Source: CAYJPA01 sp964371945 (GTDB lineage Bacteria; Chloroflexota; Chloroflexia; Thermomicrobiales; UBA6265). Taken from it: a DNA stretch of 64,000 nt. A program made the position numbers and the translations under genes. The notes below the pieces were generated by a model that did no database searches, was not told the DNA's origin, and saw only the letters and a list, made by a program, of their open reading frames with translations. This document shows positions 44,497 to 54,248 of this stretch, in pieces (positions within the stretch are counted from its first letter, which is position 1; every line of letters starts with the position of its first letter). Where the stretch lies: contig CAYJPA010000011.1 of assembly GCA_964371945.1 (NCBI GenBank), forward strand, positions 22,232-86,231. Reading direction: 5' to 3'.

Positions 44497-45432
44497 ATTG
44501 CACGCCCGCTGAAGCTCGGGATCCTACTCATGCCAATCGAGGACCGGAAAGCGGATCTCGTTCCAGGTTGGACCGACATTCTGAGCATGGCCCAGACAGC
44601 CGAGGCGATCGGATTCGATTCCTTCTGGGTGCCCGATCACTTGACGATCGAGATGCCATTGCCCGGTTGGGAACCCTCTGGGGCGTGGGAATGCTGGTCC
44701 CTTCTTGCCGCACTGGCCGCGACGACCTCCCGGATCAAGATCGGCTCGCTCGTCACTTGCACTGCTTTTCGCAATCCGGCGCTCCTAGCAAAAATGGCCG
44801 AAACCGTCGACGAGATCAGCGGCGGCCGCCTCACCCTCGGGCTTGGCGCCGGCTGGTGCGAGCCGGAGTTCCGAGCATTCGGCTTTCCGTTCGACCGACG
44901 CGTCAGCCGCTTCGAGGAGGCGCTGACGATCATCGGTGGCCTGATCCATCAAGGCCACGTCGATTTCCACGGCCAGTTCCACTTCGCGCATGACTGCGAA
45001 TTGCGCCCGCGCGGCCCCCGTCCGAGAGGGCTCCCGATCCTTATCGGCGCCACCGCTGGCGATCGGATGATGCGGTTGGCCGCGTCTCATGCGGACACTT
45101 GGAATCGCGATGTCGACGGCATCAACCCCGGGTTCGAGCCCTACTCAAAGGAAGATCTTGCCGCTTGGCGGCCTCGGATCGACGCTGTGTGCGCCGGTGT
45201 CGGTCGCGATCCAGCGACGCTTTCTCGATCCGCACACGTCTTCGTCGATCTGCCGGGATCTCCCGGCCGCCCTGGATTCGGCGCGCTCGCCGGCGAACCG
45301 GCCGAAATCGCCGCCGGCCTACTCACCTACGCGCAAGCCGGTTTCGACCATCTTCAGTTATGGGTGGAGCCGAATACCGCCGCGGGTGTTGCGGCACTCG
45401 CTCCGATCCTCGCTGAACTCGATCAAACGTGA
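44497..45432 (+). CDS. LLM-class (F420-dependent type) flavin oxidoreductase, probable ATT start
   Basis: Luciferase-like TIM-barrel oxidoreductase, 311 residues if started at ATT (44497). Motifs: LGAGWCEPEFRAFGF, ETVDEISGGRLTLGLG, GFDSFWVPDHLTI, and a C-terminal FDHLQLWVEP. Starting at the ATG (44530) removes the first strand; the 11 upstream codons read ARPLKLGILL after the initiator, exactly the family's first strand, and GGAGG lies right before the ATT. Cofactor F420 or FMN is not decided by sequence here. Monocistronic. Confidence 0.85.
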   Translation: MARPLKLGILLMPIEDRKADLVPGWTDILSMAQTAEAIGFDSFWVPDHLTIEMPLPGWEPSGAWECWSLLAALAATTSRIKIGSLVTCTAFRNPALLAKMAETVDEISGGRLTLGLGAGWCEPEFRAFGFPFDRRVSRFEEALTIIGGLIHQGHVDFHGQFHFAHDCELRPRGPRPRGLPILIGATAGDRMMRLAASHADTWNRDVDGINPGFEPYSKEDLAAWRPRIDAVCAGVGRDPATLSRSAHVFVDLPGSPGRPGFGALAGEPAEIAAGLLTYAQAGFDHLQLWVEPNTAAGVAALAPILAELDQT

Positions 45433-46003
45433 ACGTGTGAGCGACGCTGGCCGAATGAATGGTGGGACCATCGTGTCTGTCGCACACACGGTCCTGTCTG
45501 TTGAAAGAGCCGTCGACACCGTCCTTACGGTCGTCAAATCCATCCCAAGTTGCCCTCAGATGCGGCACGAAGGCGTAAACCGAGCTTGGGCACGAGTCTT
45601 CTGACGCTCTTCAGGCTGCCTTTCGACTTTTTCAACAGGCTGGGTCGTTTTCGCGACGCGGATGCATCATTGCCCGTGTTCGACGAAGAGTTCGCCGTCT
45701 CGCACACGTGGGTCGTCCCGATCCGAGCGGGGATCTCGGAGGGGCGCGGCTTGACAGCGGGCCTCGATCGGGTAACGTAGGCGGCGTCGAAACCGGATCG
45801 TTCCGCGCCCTGGGAGCCCAGCATGGAGCCGTACCTGCCGTCCGAGGCCGGAATCTTGCAGCTTCGTACGATCGCTCAAATGGAGCGTTCGTTCGCGAAC
45901 GGTGTAGGGTGTTATGAAAGAAGCGGAAGTTGCTGAATACCTGGACATCGGGTCGCGGCACCCACGGGTTCACACGGTATGGCCGCTTTGATGAGAACAA
46001 CCG
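45433..46003. other. Intergenic region with IS-end-like sequence
   Basis: Holds a TTTTTCAACAGGCTG motif at 45628-45642 and an inverted relative near 45493-45511. No protein family recognised in the open frames. Confidence 0.4.
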
Positions 46004-46660
46004 TCACGAGAGGATCTCGCGAGCCATCTCCCGGCCGCTGGGTCGTTCGATAACGACCACCTCACCCTGTTCGCCGCCGCGCCGCAGGCCCGCCACCTGG
46101 CTGGCTGCCGCGCGCTGGGCCATCTCGAGATCATCGACTGTGCCAAGAATGCGTGGCGCCCGACCAGGCGGGTGAAGCGTAATCTCATAGCTCGCGGTGG
46201 ACGCTGCCGGACGGTCGACGGCAGCGACGTGCCGGTCCCACCGGCCGCGCGTTCTGACTGCCCAGACCGTGAGCACCACGCCAACCAGGTTGATCCCATA
46301 CTCGCTGTATGACGTCACTTCGCCATTGACCGTCGTTCGACTGGACGCGGAGAGTGGAACGTCGAAGAGCTGCGTCGTCAGACTGCCGTCTGTGTCCCAG
46401 GCCACGACGGGAATTTGGATCACCGTCCACGCCATGATCGCCGGCCAGCCGCCGATCCCAACACGACGCCCCGTCCACAGCAGGAGACCCGCACCCAAAC
46501 CCCACAGACCCAGAATGGCTCGGCCGGTTGCCGGCACCTCACCTCCCAGCGCATCGCTCACGTTGATGATGACACTCAGCGCTCCGACAACGATCGCGTA
46601 GGCCGCCAGCAGCGCCAGCCCGCGCCCAAGAACAGTCCATCGCGCTTGCAAGGAGTTCAT
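46004..46660 (-). CDS. Hypothetical membrane protein
   Basis: A 218-residue protein with about four hydrophobic helices (LALLAAYAIVVGALSVIINV; AILGLWGLGAGLLLWTG; AIMAWTVIQIPVVAW; GINLVGVVLTVWAV) and a C-terminal cytoplasmic domain with ITLHPPGRAPRILGTVDD. GGAG precedes the ATG at 46660. Family not recognised. It may sense or bind something through the C-terminal part; that is a guess. Confidence 0.65.
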   Translation of the reverse strand: MNSLQARWTVLGRGLALLAAYAIVVGALSVIINVSDALGGEVPATGRAILGLWGLGAGLLLWTGRRVGIGGWPAIMAWTVIQIPVVAWDTDGSLTTQLFDVPLSASSRTTVNGEVTSYSEYGINLVGVVLTVWAVRTRGRWDRHVAAVDRPAASTASYEITLHPPGRAPRILGTVDDLEMAQRAAASQVAGLRRGGEQGEVVVIERPSGREMAREILS

Positions 46661-46986
46661 CTGGCACTCCTTCAAATGTGAAAGGGATTCCGCTGTCCGC
46701 GCAGTATACCGCCCACCCTGAGCGCGCCGGCGTCCTTGGTCTTCGCGAGCATTCGCCGGTCGCTGAAGTCTCGCATACGAGGCTGCTTGCTGAAAAAGAT
46801 TGTCTGCCGCCGGACGGGCACGCCTCACCACAAACTACGCTCACCCAATTTTCAACACGCTGAGCCCTTTTTGAAACAACGGGGGCTGCGTCGACGATTT
46901 CGCCGCCGTCGACGGTTAGGTTGCTCGCGTTTGTGGTTATGGGATGTGGATCTCATGCGGTTGCCTTCGCTTCCTGATCCACTTGG
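46661..46986. other. Intergenic region with no supported gene
   Basis: Contains a TTTTCAACACGCTG variant of the IS-end motif near 46851 and nothing else recognised. Confidence 0.4.
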
Positions 46987-48066
46987 TCAGTCGACATCAG
47001 CGTCGATGATGCGGAAGAGCGCGCGGGCTTCTTGCCAGCGGGTATCGAGCACGATGATGTGCTCCTCGTAGGCGAGATCGGCGCCGAGGATCGCGATCAC
47101 CTGAATCTCGCCGCCTGGGCTTTCACGGGCGAAGACGACACAACCGCCCGCGGCATCGGTCGAGCCGGTTTTGATCCCGATCACGCCGTTTTCGCCGAGG
47201 AGCTGGTTGGTGGTCAACCCGGAGTAGTGTTGCTCATAGCCGACCGACACGAACGAGTAATCGGGCTGGGCCACGATCGCCGCGAGGGTGTCGTTTTTCA
47301 TCAGTTCCGCGCCGAGCAAAGCAATCTCGCGGGCGGTCGAGTAGCTGTCTGGATCGTCGCCGCCAGTGGGATTAGTGAAGTGGGTGTGCTCCAGACCGAG
47401 ATCCCCCGCGTAGGCATTCATCGCACCGACGAATGCAGCGATTGCCGCTTCGGCGTCCGATTCTCCGCTGATTTCGGCGCCGGCGGAGCGGGCGAGCGCG
47501 TTCGCGGCGTCGCTGCCGGACGGGATCAATAAACCCTGCAGGAGCTGCTCGACGGTTAGGGTGTCGCCTTCGATCAGGAACATGTTGGAGTCGACCATCG
47601 GATCGACCAGATCCGAGGCCTCGATCGTCACCTCGTCGTCCAGATCCGCGTATTCCATGACAACGAGCGCGGTGGCGATCTTGACCAGGCTGGCGATCGC
47701 GACCTCACTGTTTGCTGCGTATTGCACGAGCTCGTTCTCGGAATCGAGCTCAAATGCAAAATAGGAAGCAGCCGAAGCGGAACCATCCGAGGCGTCAGGA
47801 TCGGCTTCGGGCGTTTTTTGGGGTGCGCTATCGTCGTTTTCCGACGATTCAATCGGAGGGGAGTCGTCGTCAAGCGTCGTTTCAGCTTGATTGGATGACG
47901 CTGGTTCGACGTCGGGAACGTTTGGCGATTCGATGGAGATTGTCTGCGCACCCTGAGTGCCGACGCCGGAGAAGTAGGCGACGAGCGAAACGAGTGCGAC
48001 GCCCAGGAGAATCGTCGCGAGGTATTCAATGCGTGATTTCGTTTTTCGCCCCATTGCTGAAATCAT
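46987..48066 (-). CDS. D-alanyl-D-alanine carboxypeptidase (serine hydrolase, peptidase S11 type)
   Basis: Penicillin-binding-type carboxypeptidase that trims the pentapeptide of peptidoglycan. It has one N-terminal anchor (YLATILLGVALVSLVAYFSG), a long acidic low-complexity linker (about 35-90), then the S-x-x-K motif SLVKIATA, the SGSDAANALA box and K-T-G in GIKTGST. Extracytoplasmic. The SxN box reads S-G-S rather than S-G-N, a common variant. The ATG at 48066 has GGAG upstream. Not clearly in an operon. Confidence 0.85.
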   Translation of the reverse strand: MISAMGRKTKSRIEYLATILLGVALVSLVAYFSGVGTQGAQTISIESPNVPDVEPASSNQAETTLDDDSPPIESSENDDSAPQKTPEADPDASDGSASAASYFAFELDSENELVQYAANSEVAIASLVKIATALVVMEYADLDDEVTIEASDLVDPMVDSNMFLIEGDTLTVEQLLQGLLIPSGSDAANALARSAGAEISGESDAEAAIAAFVGAMNAYAGDLGLEHTHFTNPTGGDDPDSYSTAREIALLGAELMKNDTLAAIVAQPDYSFVSVGYEQHYSGLTTNQLLGENGVIGIKTGSTDAAGGCVVFARESPGGEIQVIAILGADLAYEEHIIVLDTRWQEARALFRIIDADVD

Positions 48067-48171
48067 GCTTCTCCCGAATTGATCCGATCCGACCGACATG
48101 AGCAAGAACGCGCATTATCAAGCGCTCGTTTCACTATTGTGCCGGACTCGTCGTCTTGTCGACTCGTCGAA

Positions 48172-48207
48172 AGAGCCGCGGCGGATTAGGCAATCCACCG
48201 CGGCTCT
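48172..48207 (-). terminator. Strong terminator hairpin after the MMPL gene
   Basis: AGAGCCGCGG pairs with CCGCGGCTCT (10 bp), and GGATT inside pairs with AATCC, giving about 15 pairs, 35 bases past the MMPL stop. Confidence 0.7.
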
Positions 48208-48241
48208 CGGTCAATGCTCGATCTTGAGGCGCGCTTGGGGC

Positions 48242-50443
48242 TTAGTCGGCCGCTTGGGCCGGCGCGGGAAGCTCAACCCGAAACTCGGGGAGCCAGTGCA
48301 AGGAGGTCGGCAGATACCAGTTCCAGTTACCAAGCAGTCGCATGCTGGCTGGGACCAGAATGGTGCGGACGATCGTAGCGTCCAGGAACACGGCGACTGC
48401 CAGTCCGAAACCGAACTGTTGCATCGCCACCAACTCACCCATGGCGAAACCGCCGAAGACCGCGACCATGATCAGGGCGGCGCCGGTGATCAGGCGACCC
48501 GTTGAGCGAAGGCCATACTCCACGGCCTCGGCGTTGTTTCCCGTTTCCATGAACCGCTCCCGGATCCGGCTCAGGAGGAAGACGTGGTAGTCCATGGAGA
48601 GCCCGAAGAGGACCACGAACAGGAAGAGCGGAAGCCCGGTCTGGATCACGTCCACCTGCTGGAAGCCTAAGAGGCCGGTTCCGACCCCCTTCTGAAAGAC
48701 CAGAACCAGCAATCCGTAGGTCGCTCCCACGGAGAGGAGATTCATGAGAATCGCTTTGATCGCGATCACGATTGAGCGGAACGACACCGTCAGGAGGATG
48801 AAGCTGAGACCGAGGACGAAGCTGAAGACGATCGGAGTGTAGGTTTCCGTCACCTCGGCTTGGTCCACGAGCTCGGCCGTTCTGCCGCCGACCCAGGCCG
48901 TGGCCGGTACGTCGTTGAACGCGGTCCGAACGTAGTTGGCTCGCAAGCGCTCGATCGCGTTCATCGCCGGTTTGCCCACTGGATCGCCGGCGATCCAGGC
49001 GCGAATGATGATGAGATCGTTTTCCGGATGCACATCCGTCGATGTGGTCACGAACGCGGGGTCGGAGGCGATGGATGCCTGGACCGACGCGACGGCGGCC
49101 ATGACCGACTCGTCATCCGTTGGGCCGTCGATGACGATTTCGGCCGGCAGATCCTGCCCGTACCCAAACTCCTGTTCGAGCACGAGGAACGCTTCCTTGG
49201 ACATCATGCTGTCGGGAAGCGCGGCCATGCCGACCTCACCCTGGTCGATATCGACGTATGAGCTCGCGGCGATGAGGAGCAACGAGGCGGCAACCAGGAA
49301 GCTGATCACGGGCCGCCCCATAACGACCCGAGTCGTCCAATTCCAGAAGCCGCTGCGCGATTCGCCTGGTTGCGCTGTTCCTCTGCGATTGACGAATGGA
49401 ATCCGAATCGCGTCGATCTTGTCGCCCAGCAAGCCGAGCATTGCCGGCAGGAGCGTCATGGAAGCGATCATCGCGCCGAGGACCACCAGAATCCCACCGA
49501 CGCCGATTGCCTGGTTCGACGAATCGGGTGTCATCAACAGGCCGACGAGCGTTAGCACTACAGTCATACCGCTGATCAGCACCGTGCGACCCGCGGTGGC
49601 GCCGGCGATTTCGATCGCGGCGAATTTCGATTTCCCCTTCGCCCGCTCCTCACGGTAGCGGGAGACGATGAAGAGCGAGTAGTCGATCCCGACGGCCAGA
49701 CCCATCATCGTGATCATGTTGGTCACGAAGAAGGGGAGATCGATCGCCTGTCCAACTAATGCCGTTGCGCCCAATGCGACGGCGATCGCGACGATCGCAA
49801 GCAAGATGGGGAGAATCGCGGCGGCAACCGCGCCGAGCACCAGCGCAAGAATCACGAGCGCGGCGGAAATCCCGATCCCTTCGCCGGTTACCAGGTCCTT
49901 CTCGGCGATCTCCGAGATTTCCACGTCGAGGGTCGCTGCGCCCGTGACCAGAAGCGTGAAGCTTCCATCGACGCGTGCAGCGTCCACAATTTGATGGATT
50001 TGATCGACGTGTTCGCGGCCATCTTCCGGCACCGCGAGCGGAAGGAGTGTGGTCATGCGGTCCGCGGAAACGAGCGATTCATCGCCCGTCAAGTAGTAAT
50101 GCGTTCCGCCGGCGATCACCTCCACGCCGAGGGCCGATAGCGTTCCGTAGAGATTCTCGACGTAGCTCCGGAAGGCCGGATCGTCGACCGTCAGCGTGCT
50201 CGAGCGGACAATGACGACTTCGCTCAACGTATCGGAGCCGTCAAGTCGCTCGAGGAGCAGGTTTTCGGCTTGCGCCGACTCCGGGTTGTTCGTCAGGCTC
50301 GTTTCGACACTCAACGCTCCACCGAGCATCGTGACGGTGACCGCAATGGACGCGACAAGGATCGTCAGCCAGATGCCGACGGTTCGCCATGGGTGTTGGG
50401 CACTGGATCGTGCGAGTCCGGCAGTTGATATCTTCAGTTTCAA
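48242..50443 (-). CDS. MMPL-family (RND) transporter
   Basis: A 733-residue RND permease with twelve predicted helices in two halves. N-terminal helix WLTILVASIAVTVTMLGGAL, periplasmic loop, then the GxxxDY motif GLAVGIDYSLFIVSRYREER, and in the second half FGLSMDYHVFLLSRIRERFM. These aspartates carry the proton relay. It probably exports lipids or drugs. The start is TTG at 50443 with AAGGAGATG upstream; the frame is open for 20 codons earlier. It is followed upstream on the same strand by the small gene at 50507. Confidence 0.92.
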   Translation of the reverse strand: MKLKISTAGLARSSAQHPWRTVGIWLTILVASIAVTVTMLGGALSVETSLTNNPESAQAENLLLERLDGSDTLSEVVIVRSSTLTVDDPAFRSYVENLYGTLSALGVEVIAGGTHYYLTGDESLVSADRMTTLLPLAVPEDGREHVDQIHQIVDAARVDGSFTLLVTGAATLDVEISEIAEKDLVTGEGIGISAALVILALVLGAVAAAILPILLAIVAIAVALGATALVGQAIDLPFFVTNMITMMGLAVGIDYSLFIVSRYREERAKGKSKFAAIEIAGATAGRTVLISGMTVVLTLVGLLMTPDSSNQAIGVGGILVVLGAMIASMTLLPAMLGLLGDKIDAIRIPFVNRRGTAQPGESRSGFWNWTTRVVMGRPVISFLVAASLLLIAASSYVDIDQGEVGMAALPDSMMSKEAFLVLEQEFGYGQDLPAEIVIDGPTDDESVMAAVASVQASIASDPAFVTTSTDVHPENDLIIIRAWIAGDPVGKPAMNAIERLRANYVRTAFNDVPATAWVGGRTAELVDQAEVTETYTPIVFSFVLGLSFILLTVSFRSIVIAIKAILMNLLSVGATYGLLVLVFQKGVGTGLLGFQQVDVIQTGLPLFLFVVLFGLSMDYHVFLLSRIRERFMETGNNAEAVEYGLRSTGRLITGAALIMVAVFGGFAMGELVAMQQFGFGLAVAVFLDATIVRTILVPASMRLLGNWNWYLPTSLHWLPEFRVELPAPAQAAD

Positions 50444-50506
50444 GGTACATCTCCTTTTAATTCGTTCGATCGCGAGGGTTCGTTGCGCCGATTGCCGTTC
50501 CAACGT

Positions 50507-50788
50507 TCACGATCTCGACGGTTGCCCTTCCCGTTCAGGCGCATCGCTCGGTACGGGAGCGTCTCCCTGCGCAAGGCCATCCAGATCGATGTCTCGATTG
50601 ACAGAGATCAGCGTCAAACCGAGATCGCGGATTCGTTCGATCGCGCCGTGGAGCCCGGCCTGGTCGCCGACCGGTCCAACGAGCAAGGTTGTGCCGTTCG
50701 GCTGGCGTTGGACGGCGAGGCCTCCAAACCAATCCGACCAGCGGTCGTCGAGGTGCCCTTGCACACAAACTCGATAGGTGTCGTCCAT
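50507..50788 (-). CDS. Small conserved protein upstream of the MMPL transporter
   Basis: A 93-residue soluble protein: YRVCVQGHLDDRWSDWFGGL, NGTTLLVGPVGDQAGLHGAI and RIRDLGLTLISVNRD. This pattern (V.GHLD.RW..WF.GL....GTT.L.GPv.DQAALHG.L.rirdLGL.LlSV) is widespread in actinobacteria and Chloroflexota as an unnamed regulator-linked protein. GGAGGAG lies before the ATG at 50788. It probably shares a transcript with the MMPL gene 63 bases away. Confidence 0.75.
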   Translation of the reverse strand: MDDTYRVCVQGHLDDRWSDWFGGLAVQRQPNGTTLLVGPVGDQAGLHGAIERIRDLGLTLISVNRDIDLDGLAQGDAPVPSDAPEREGQPSRS

Positions 50789-50940
50789 TGCTCTCCTCCG
50801 CATCTCGCTCGGGCCATCGTCCTGGGATCACTCTAGGGACGGGGATTGCGAGAGAGATCAGCCAAACGGTGCAGATGGGGATGCAAACAGGGGGTGTAGT
50901 TCTTGAACGGGCGGCGGATGGCACGCCTTTGGGAATTACT

Positions 50941-51000
50941 CGCTTGGAGCTTCGAGCTTCAAGCTCCAAGCTCCAAGCTGCAAGCTGCAAGCTCCAAGCG
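50941..51000. repeat. AAGCT heptad repeat array
   Basis: About eight tandem units of CAAGCTC/CAAGCTG type in 60 bases. Related to the array at 42198-42312. Confidence 0.7.
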
Positions 51001-51027
51001 ACGGGATGGTGAGGGGCAAGGCGGGTC

Positions 51028-51168
51028 GGATGCCACACAAACGCACAATTAATCACAGTTTTGAGCTGCTAGCCGTTAGCCGCTTGGAGTTTGACGATGA
51101 CGGGGTGAGGGGTGGTGAACGGTGCCCGCCGATGTCACACAAACGCACAATTAATCACAGTATTGAGA
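51028..51168. repeat. Direct repeat of a ~39-base noncoding unit
   Basis: The 39 bases at 51028-51066 recur at 51130-51168 with three mismatches, offset 102 bases; the shared core begins CACACAAACGCACAATTAAT. The bases between are also partly similar, so the whole ~100-base unit was probably duplicated in tandem. Confidence 0.65.
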
Positions 51169-51461
51169 AAATCGCGGTTGATTCGTGTGCTCGTAGATGT
51201 CATATCCTGCCATTATCATTTCTTAGGATAATTAAATGGCATCAGATCGCGCAGCCTCTCATATGTTGAAAACGCCCGGCATTGATGCATTGTGCGTCCT
51301 TGATCGAACGATCAGCTGACGTGCAACTCCCGGCACTAAAGTGACCGGGCTGCGCCACGACCTGAGTGCACCCAGCCCTTATAGGGCTGAGTGCGTGGGC
51401 GTCGTTCCAAGCGACCGCCACCCGATACTCCGGTCAAGAATGCAGGCTTTATGACCCCGGG

Positions 51462-54248
51462 TTACCGCAGGTTCAGGGTGGAAAAGCGGGCGATGGCCTC
51501 GCCGCGGTGGAGGACGCCCATCTTGGCGTAGGCGTTCGCGATGTGACGTTTGACCGTGGCCACACTGATGAAGAGGGCGTCGGCGATCTCCTGGTTTCTC
51601 TTCCCAGCCACGATGAGCCGCACGATTTCGAGCTCACGCTCCGTCAGCGGTTCGATGAGGTTTCCTGGCTCCGACCGTACGTCATCGGCTTGCGGTTCGC
51701 TCTGCGCACCAAGCATGAGGTCCGCCAGATACGCCGGCGAGCCGGATGCCTTAGGACCCTGCCCACCGCGGACGGACGTGGCGAGCGCGGCCAGCAACTT
51801 CGCCAATACCGGACCCTCGTTCGTGAATGTTCGCCTGAATCGACCGGGTTCTCCCAGCATCGTCGCCCGTCCGAGCAACTCCAACGCGAACGCGTGTTCA
51901 CCCAGGAGCTCAGTTGCCAGGGCGAGGAGCGCGAGCGCTTGAATCTCGAGCCGGTCACGACCGCCGTCGCGCGAGATGCGGAGCACCGCTCCGAGCACTC
52001 GCGCGGCGCCTGTTTGGTCAGCACAGGCGATGAGATAGAGCCCGTATGAAAGCATCTCTTCCGCGTTTCCGTCAGTAATCTTTAGTTCCGGAGAAAGGCC
52101 ACGCTCTTGAACGACGGTGGCGGCGGTCTCGAGGTCGCCCAACGCGCAGGCGATCTTGAGCTCGATCGAGGAGACGAACGACGCAAATCGTTGTTTTCGG
52201 GAACCACTGGCAAACGCTCGCGCCCATTGCAGATGCTCCATCGCCCGGACGCGATCGCCTGCCGCCAGAGAGGTCTGTGCCGCGGTCGATCTCACCTGGA
52301 GGAGGGGGCTTCTCAGCGGGGCCAGATGGCTAAGATCGAGCGCCAGGGAAATCTGGTTTGTCGCTCCCGCCAGATCCCCTTGCTCCAGCAAGACCTCCGC
52401 CAATAGACCGCGCGCCCGGCACAACTCCCCGGTGGAGGTGATCGATGCTTGCGATCCTGACTCGATTGCCTTTTCGTATGAGCGGCGACCGTCTTCCAGC
52501 TTGCCCTTCTCTACATGGAGCTCGCCGAGGCAGGTGAGCACACAGACTACAGCGGATGGATCCCCGGACATGCGCGCCTCGTCCAACCCTTGTTCGTAAT
52601 ACGCGCGCGCCGATTCCCAGTTGCTCTTGGCCGTCTCGGTGCCGGCGAGAATCTGATAGATGATGACGCGAGTTTCGTGCTTGCGGGGTGGAAGCAGTTC
52701 CAACGCTTGCCGGGCGCACAATGCCATTTCGTCGGGTCCGAGATTCCGGCCCGATATCAACTTCTGAGCAAGCAGCTCACCTTTCAGCGCGCTCAGCCCT
52801 TCGAATCCGACGATGGTTCCATCGGTATCGCGGGACGGATCGAACTCCCCATTTGCCTCGATCTTGTTGATCGCTTCTTCCGCCCATGCCGCGAGCCTCC
52901 GGCCGGTTTCCAGGTTGGGCTCCGTCACCATCGCGGCCGAGGCGTGAATGAGCGCCAACCGCGGTCTTTGTCGCACCATCTCAGGGGGCAGTGCTTCGCA
53001 CCAGCGGGCAATCGACGCGAATTGGCCAACGCGAATGAGCTCGTCCGCGTTAGCGGCCAGGAGCCGGGCGACCATGTCGTGTTCATGCGCGGCGCCTGCA
53101 TGCTCAATTGCTTCAGCGAGCATGCCGTTCGCCTCAAACCAGACCGCCGCGCGACGATGGAGAATCGAGGAACTTCCGGGCTGCTCATCCGAGAAACGCA
53201 CGCGAAGAACGTCCGCGAAAAGGTGGTGATAGCGATACCAATGGCGCTTGTCATCCAGGGGAACTATGAAGAGATTGGTTCGATCTAGGGCTTCGAGCAA
53301 GCTTCTGCAATCGTCCCGGCCGGTGACGGCATTGCACAACGGCCCGCTCAGCCGGTCCAGGAGGGAGGTTTCCAGTAGGAAGTTCCGGAGATGTTCTGGC
53401 TGTCGATGCAACACTTCTTCAACCAGGTAGTCGACGATATAGCGGTCGTCGCCGGCAAACGCGTTGATGAACTCGGAAACGTCCGCGCGCCCTTGCATCG
53501 AAAGCGCGGCGAGCTGGAGGCCCGCGATCCAGCCTTCGGTCCGCGATTCGAGGGCCGACACGTCTCGTTCCGAGAGCAGTAGCCCCATCACCTCGCTGAA
53601 GAACGTTGTCGCCTCGCGTACGGTGAAGCGCAGGTCGGCAGCTCTGATCTCGGTCGATTCTCCGCGTCCTCGCAGGCGGGCGAGGGGAAACGGCGGATCG
53701 GACCGGCTGGCGACGATCAGGTGCATCCTGGGCGGCAGGTAATCGAGTAGATGGGCGACGGCGCCATGGATCTGTGGGGCATCGATCACGTGGAAGTCGT
53801 CTAGGACGAGCGTAATCTCTTCTTCAGTTGCACTGATTTCATTGATCAGTGCCGTCAATACCGACTCAATCGGTTGTGTCTCGCGAGCGTGAAGTAATAC
53901 GGACGCGCGCTCGCCCAGCCCCGGTCGAACACCCTTCAGGGCCAGGATGACGTAGGACCAGAAGAGGGTGGGGTCGTTGTCGCGCGAATCGAGCGAAACC
54001 CATCCCACGGACTGCGATCGATCCGCGGTCGTCGCGAGCCATTCCGCCAACAGCGTGGTTTTGCCGAACCCGGCGGGCGCGGAGACGAGCGTCAGTTTGC
54101 GCTTGGTCCCCTGATTCAGACGCTCAATCAGTCTCGGACGAGAGACCAGACCGTGACGCCATTCTGGGGTGAAAAGCTTGGTCTGAAGGAGCGGTGTCCT
54201 TGAGAGCGTATGTTCTGTCGATATCACCATGTAGTCATTATGCGCCAT
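51462..54248 (-). CDS. MalT-type LuxR-family regulator
   Basis: A 928-residue transcription factor: NTPase domain with Walker A VSAPAGFGKTTLLAEWL and Walker B ITLVLDDFHVIDAP, a MalT-like winged region (LLETSLLDRLSGPLCNAVTG), TPR sensor region, and a C-terminal LuxR helix-turn-helix LTERELEIVRLIVAGKRNQE and SVATVKRHIANAYAKMGVLH. This architecture needs ATP and an inducer to activate promoters. Starts at 54248 or at the ATG six codons later (54230). Transcribed alone. It may regulate neighbouring genes, which is not shown. Confidence 0.92.
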   Translation of the reverse strand: MAHNDYMVISTEHTLSRTPLLQTKLFTPEWRHGLVSRPRLIERLNQGTKRKLTLVSAPAGFGKTTLLAEWLATTADRSQSVGWVSLDSRDNDPTLFWSYVILALKGVRPGLGERASVLLHARETQPIESVLTALINEISATEEEITLVLDDFHVIDAPQIHGAVAHLLDYLPPRMHLIVASRSDPPFPLARLRGRGESTEIRAADLRFTVREATTFFSEVMGLLLSERDVSALESRTEGWIAGLQLAALSMQGRADVSEFINAFAGDDRYIVDYLVEEVLHRQPEHLRNFLLETSLLDRLSGPLCNAVTGRDDCRSLLEALDRTNLFIVPLDDKRHWYRYHHLFADVLRVRFSDEQPGSSSILHRRAAVWFEANGMLAEAIEHAGAAHEHDMVARLLAANADELIRVGQFASIARWCEALPPEMVRQRPRLALIHASAAMVTEPNLETGRRLAAWAEEAINKIEANGEFDPSRDTDGTIVGFEGLSALKGELLAQKLISGRNLGPDEMALCARQALELLPPRKHETRVIIYQILAGTETAKSNWESARAYYEQGLDEARMSGDPSAVVCVLTCLGELHVEKGKLEDGRRSYEKAIESGSQASITSTGELCRARGLLAEVLLEQGDLAGATNQISLALDLSHLAPLRSPLLQVRSTAAQTSLAAGDRVRAMEHLQWARAFASGSRKQRFASFVSSIELKIACALGDLETAATVVQERGLSPELKITDGNAEEMLSYGLYLIACADQTGAARVLGAVLRISRDGGRDRLEIQALALLALATELLGEHAFALELLGRATMLGEPGRFRRTFTNEGPVLAKLLAALATSVRGGQGPKASGSPAYLADLMLGAQSEPQADDVRSEPGNLIEPLTERELEIVRLIVAGKRNQEIADALFISVATVKRHIANAYAKMGVLHRGEAIARFSTLNLR

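Larger units (their letters stand above)
50789..51461. other. Noncoding region with repeat arrays
   Basis: Holds the AAGCT array, a duplicated ~100-base unit and the hairpin CAGCCC/GGGCTG (51372-51389). No gene recognised. Confidence 0.6.

Noticed and set aside
45534..46000. Several 80-120 codon open frames
   Set aside because: Composition and overlap on both strands look random, and IS-end-like motifs interrupt the region.
50941..51168. CRISPR array
   Set aside because: The repeats are short heptads or a two-copy duplication without regular spacers, and there are no cas genes.
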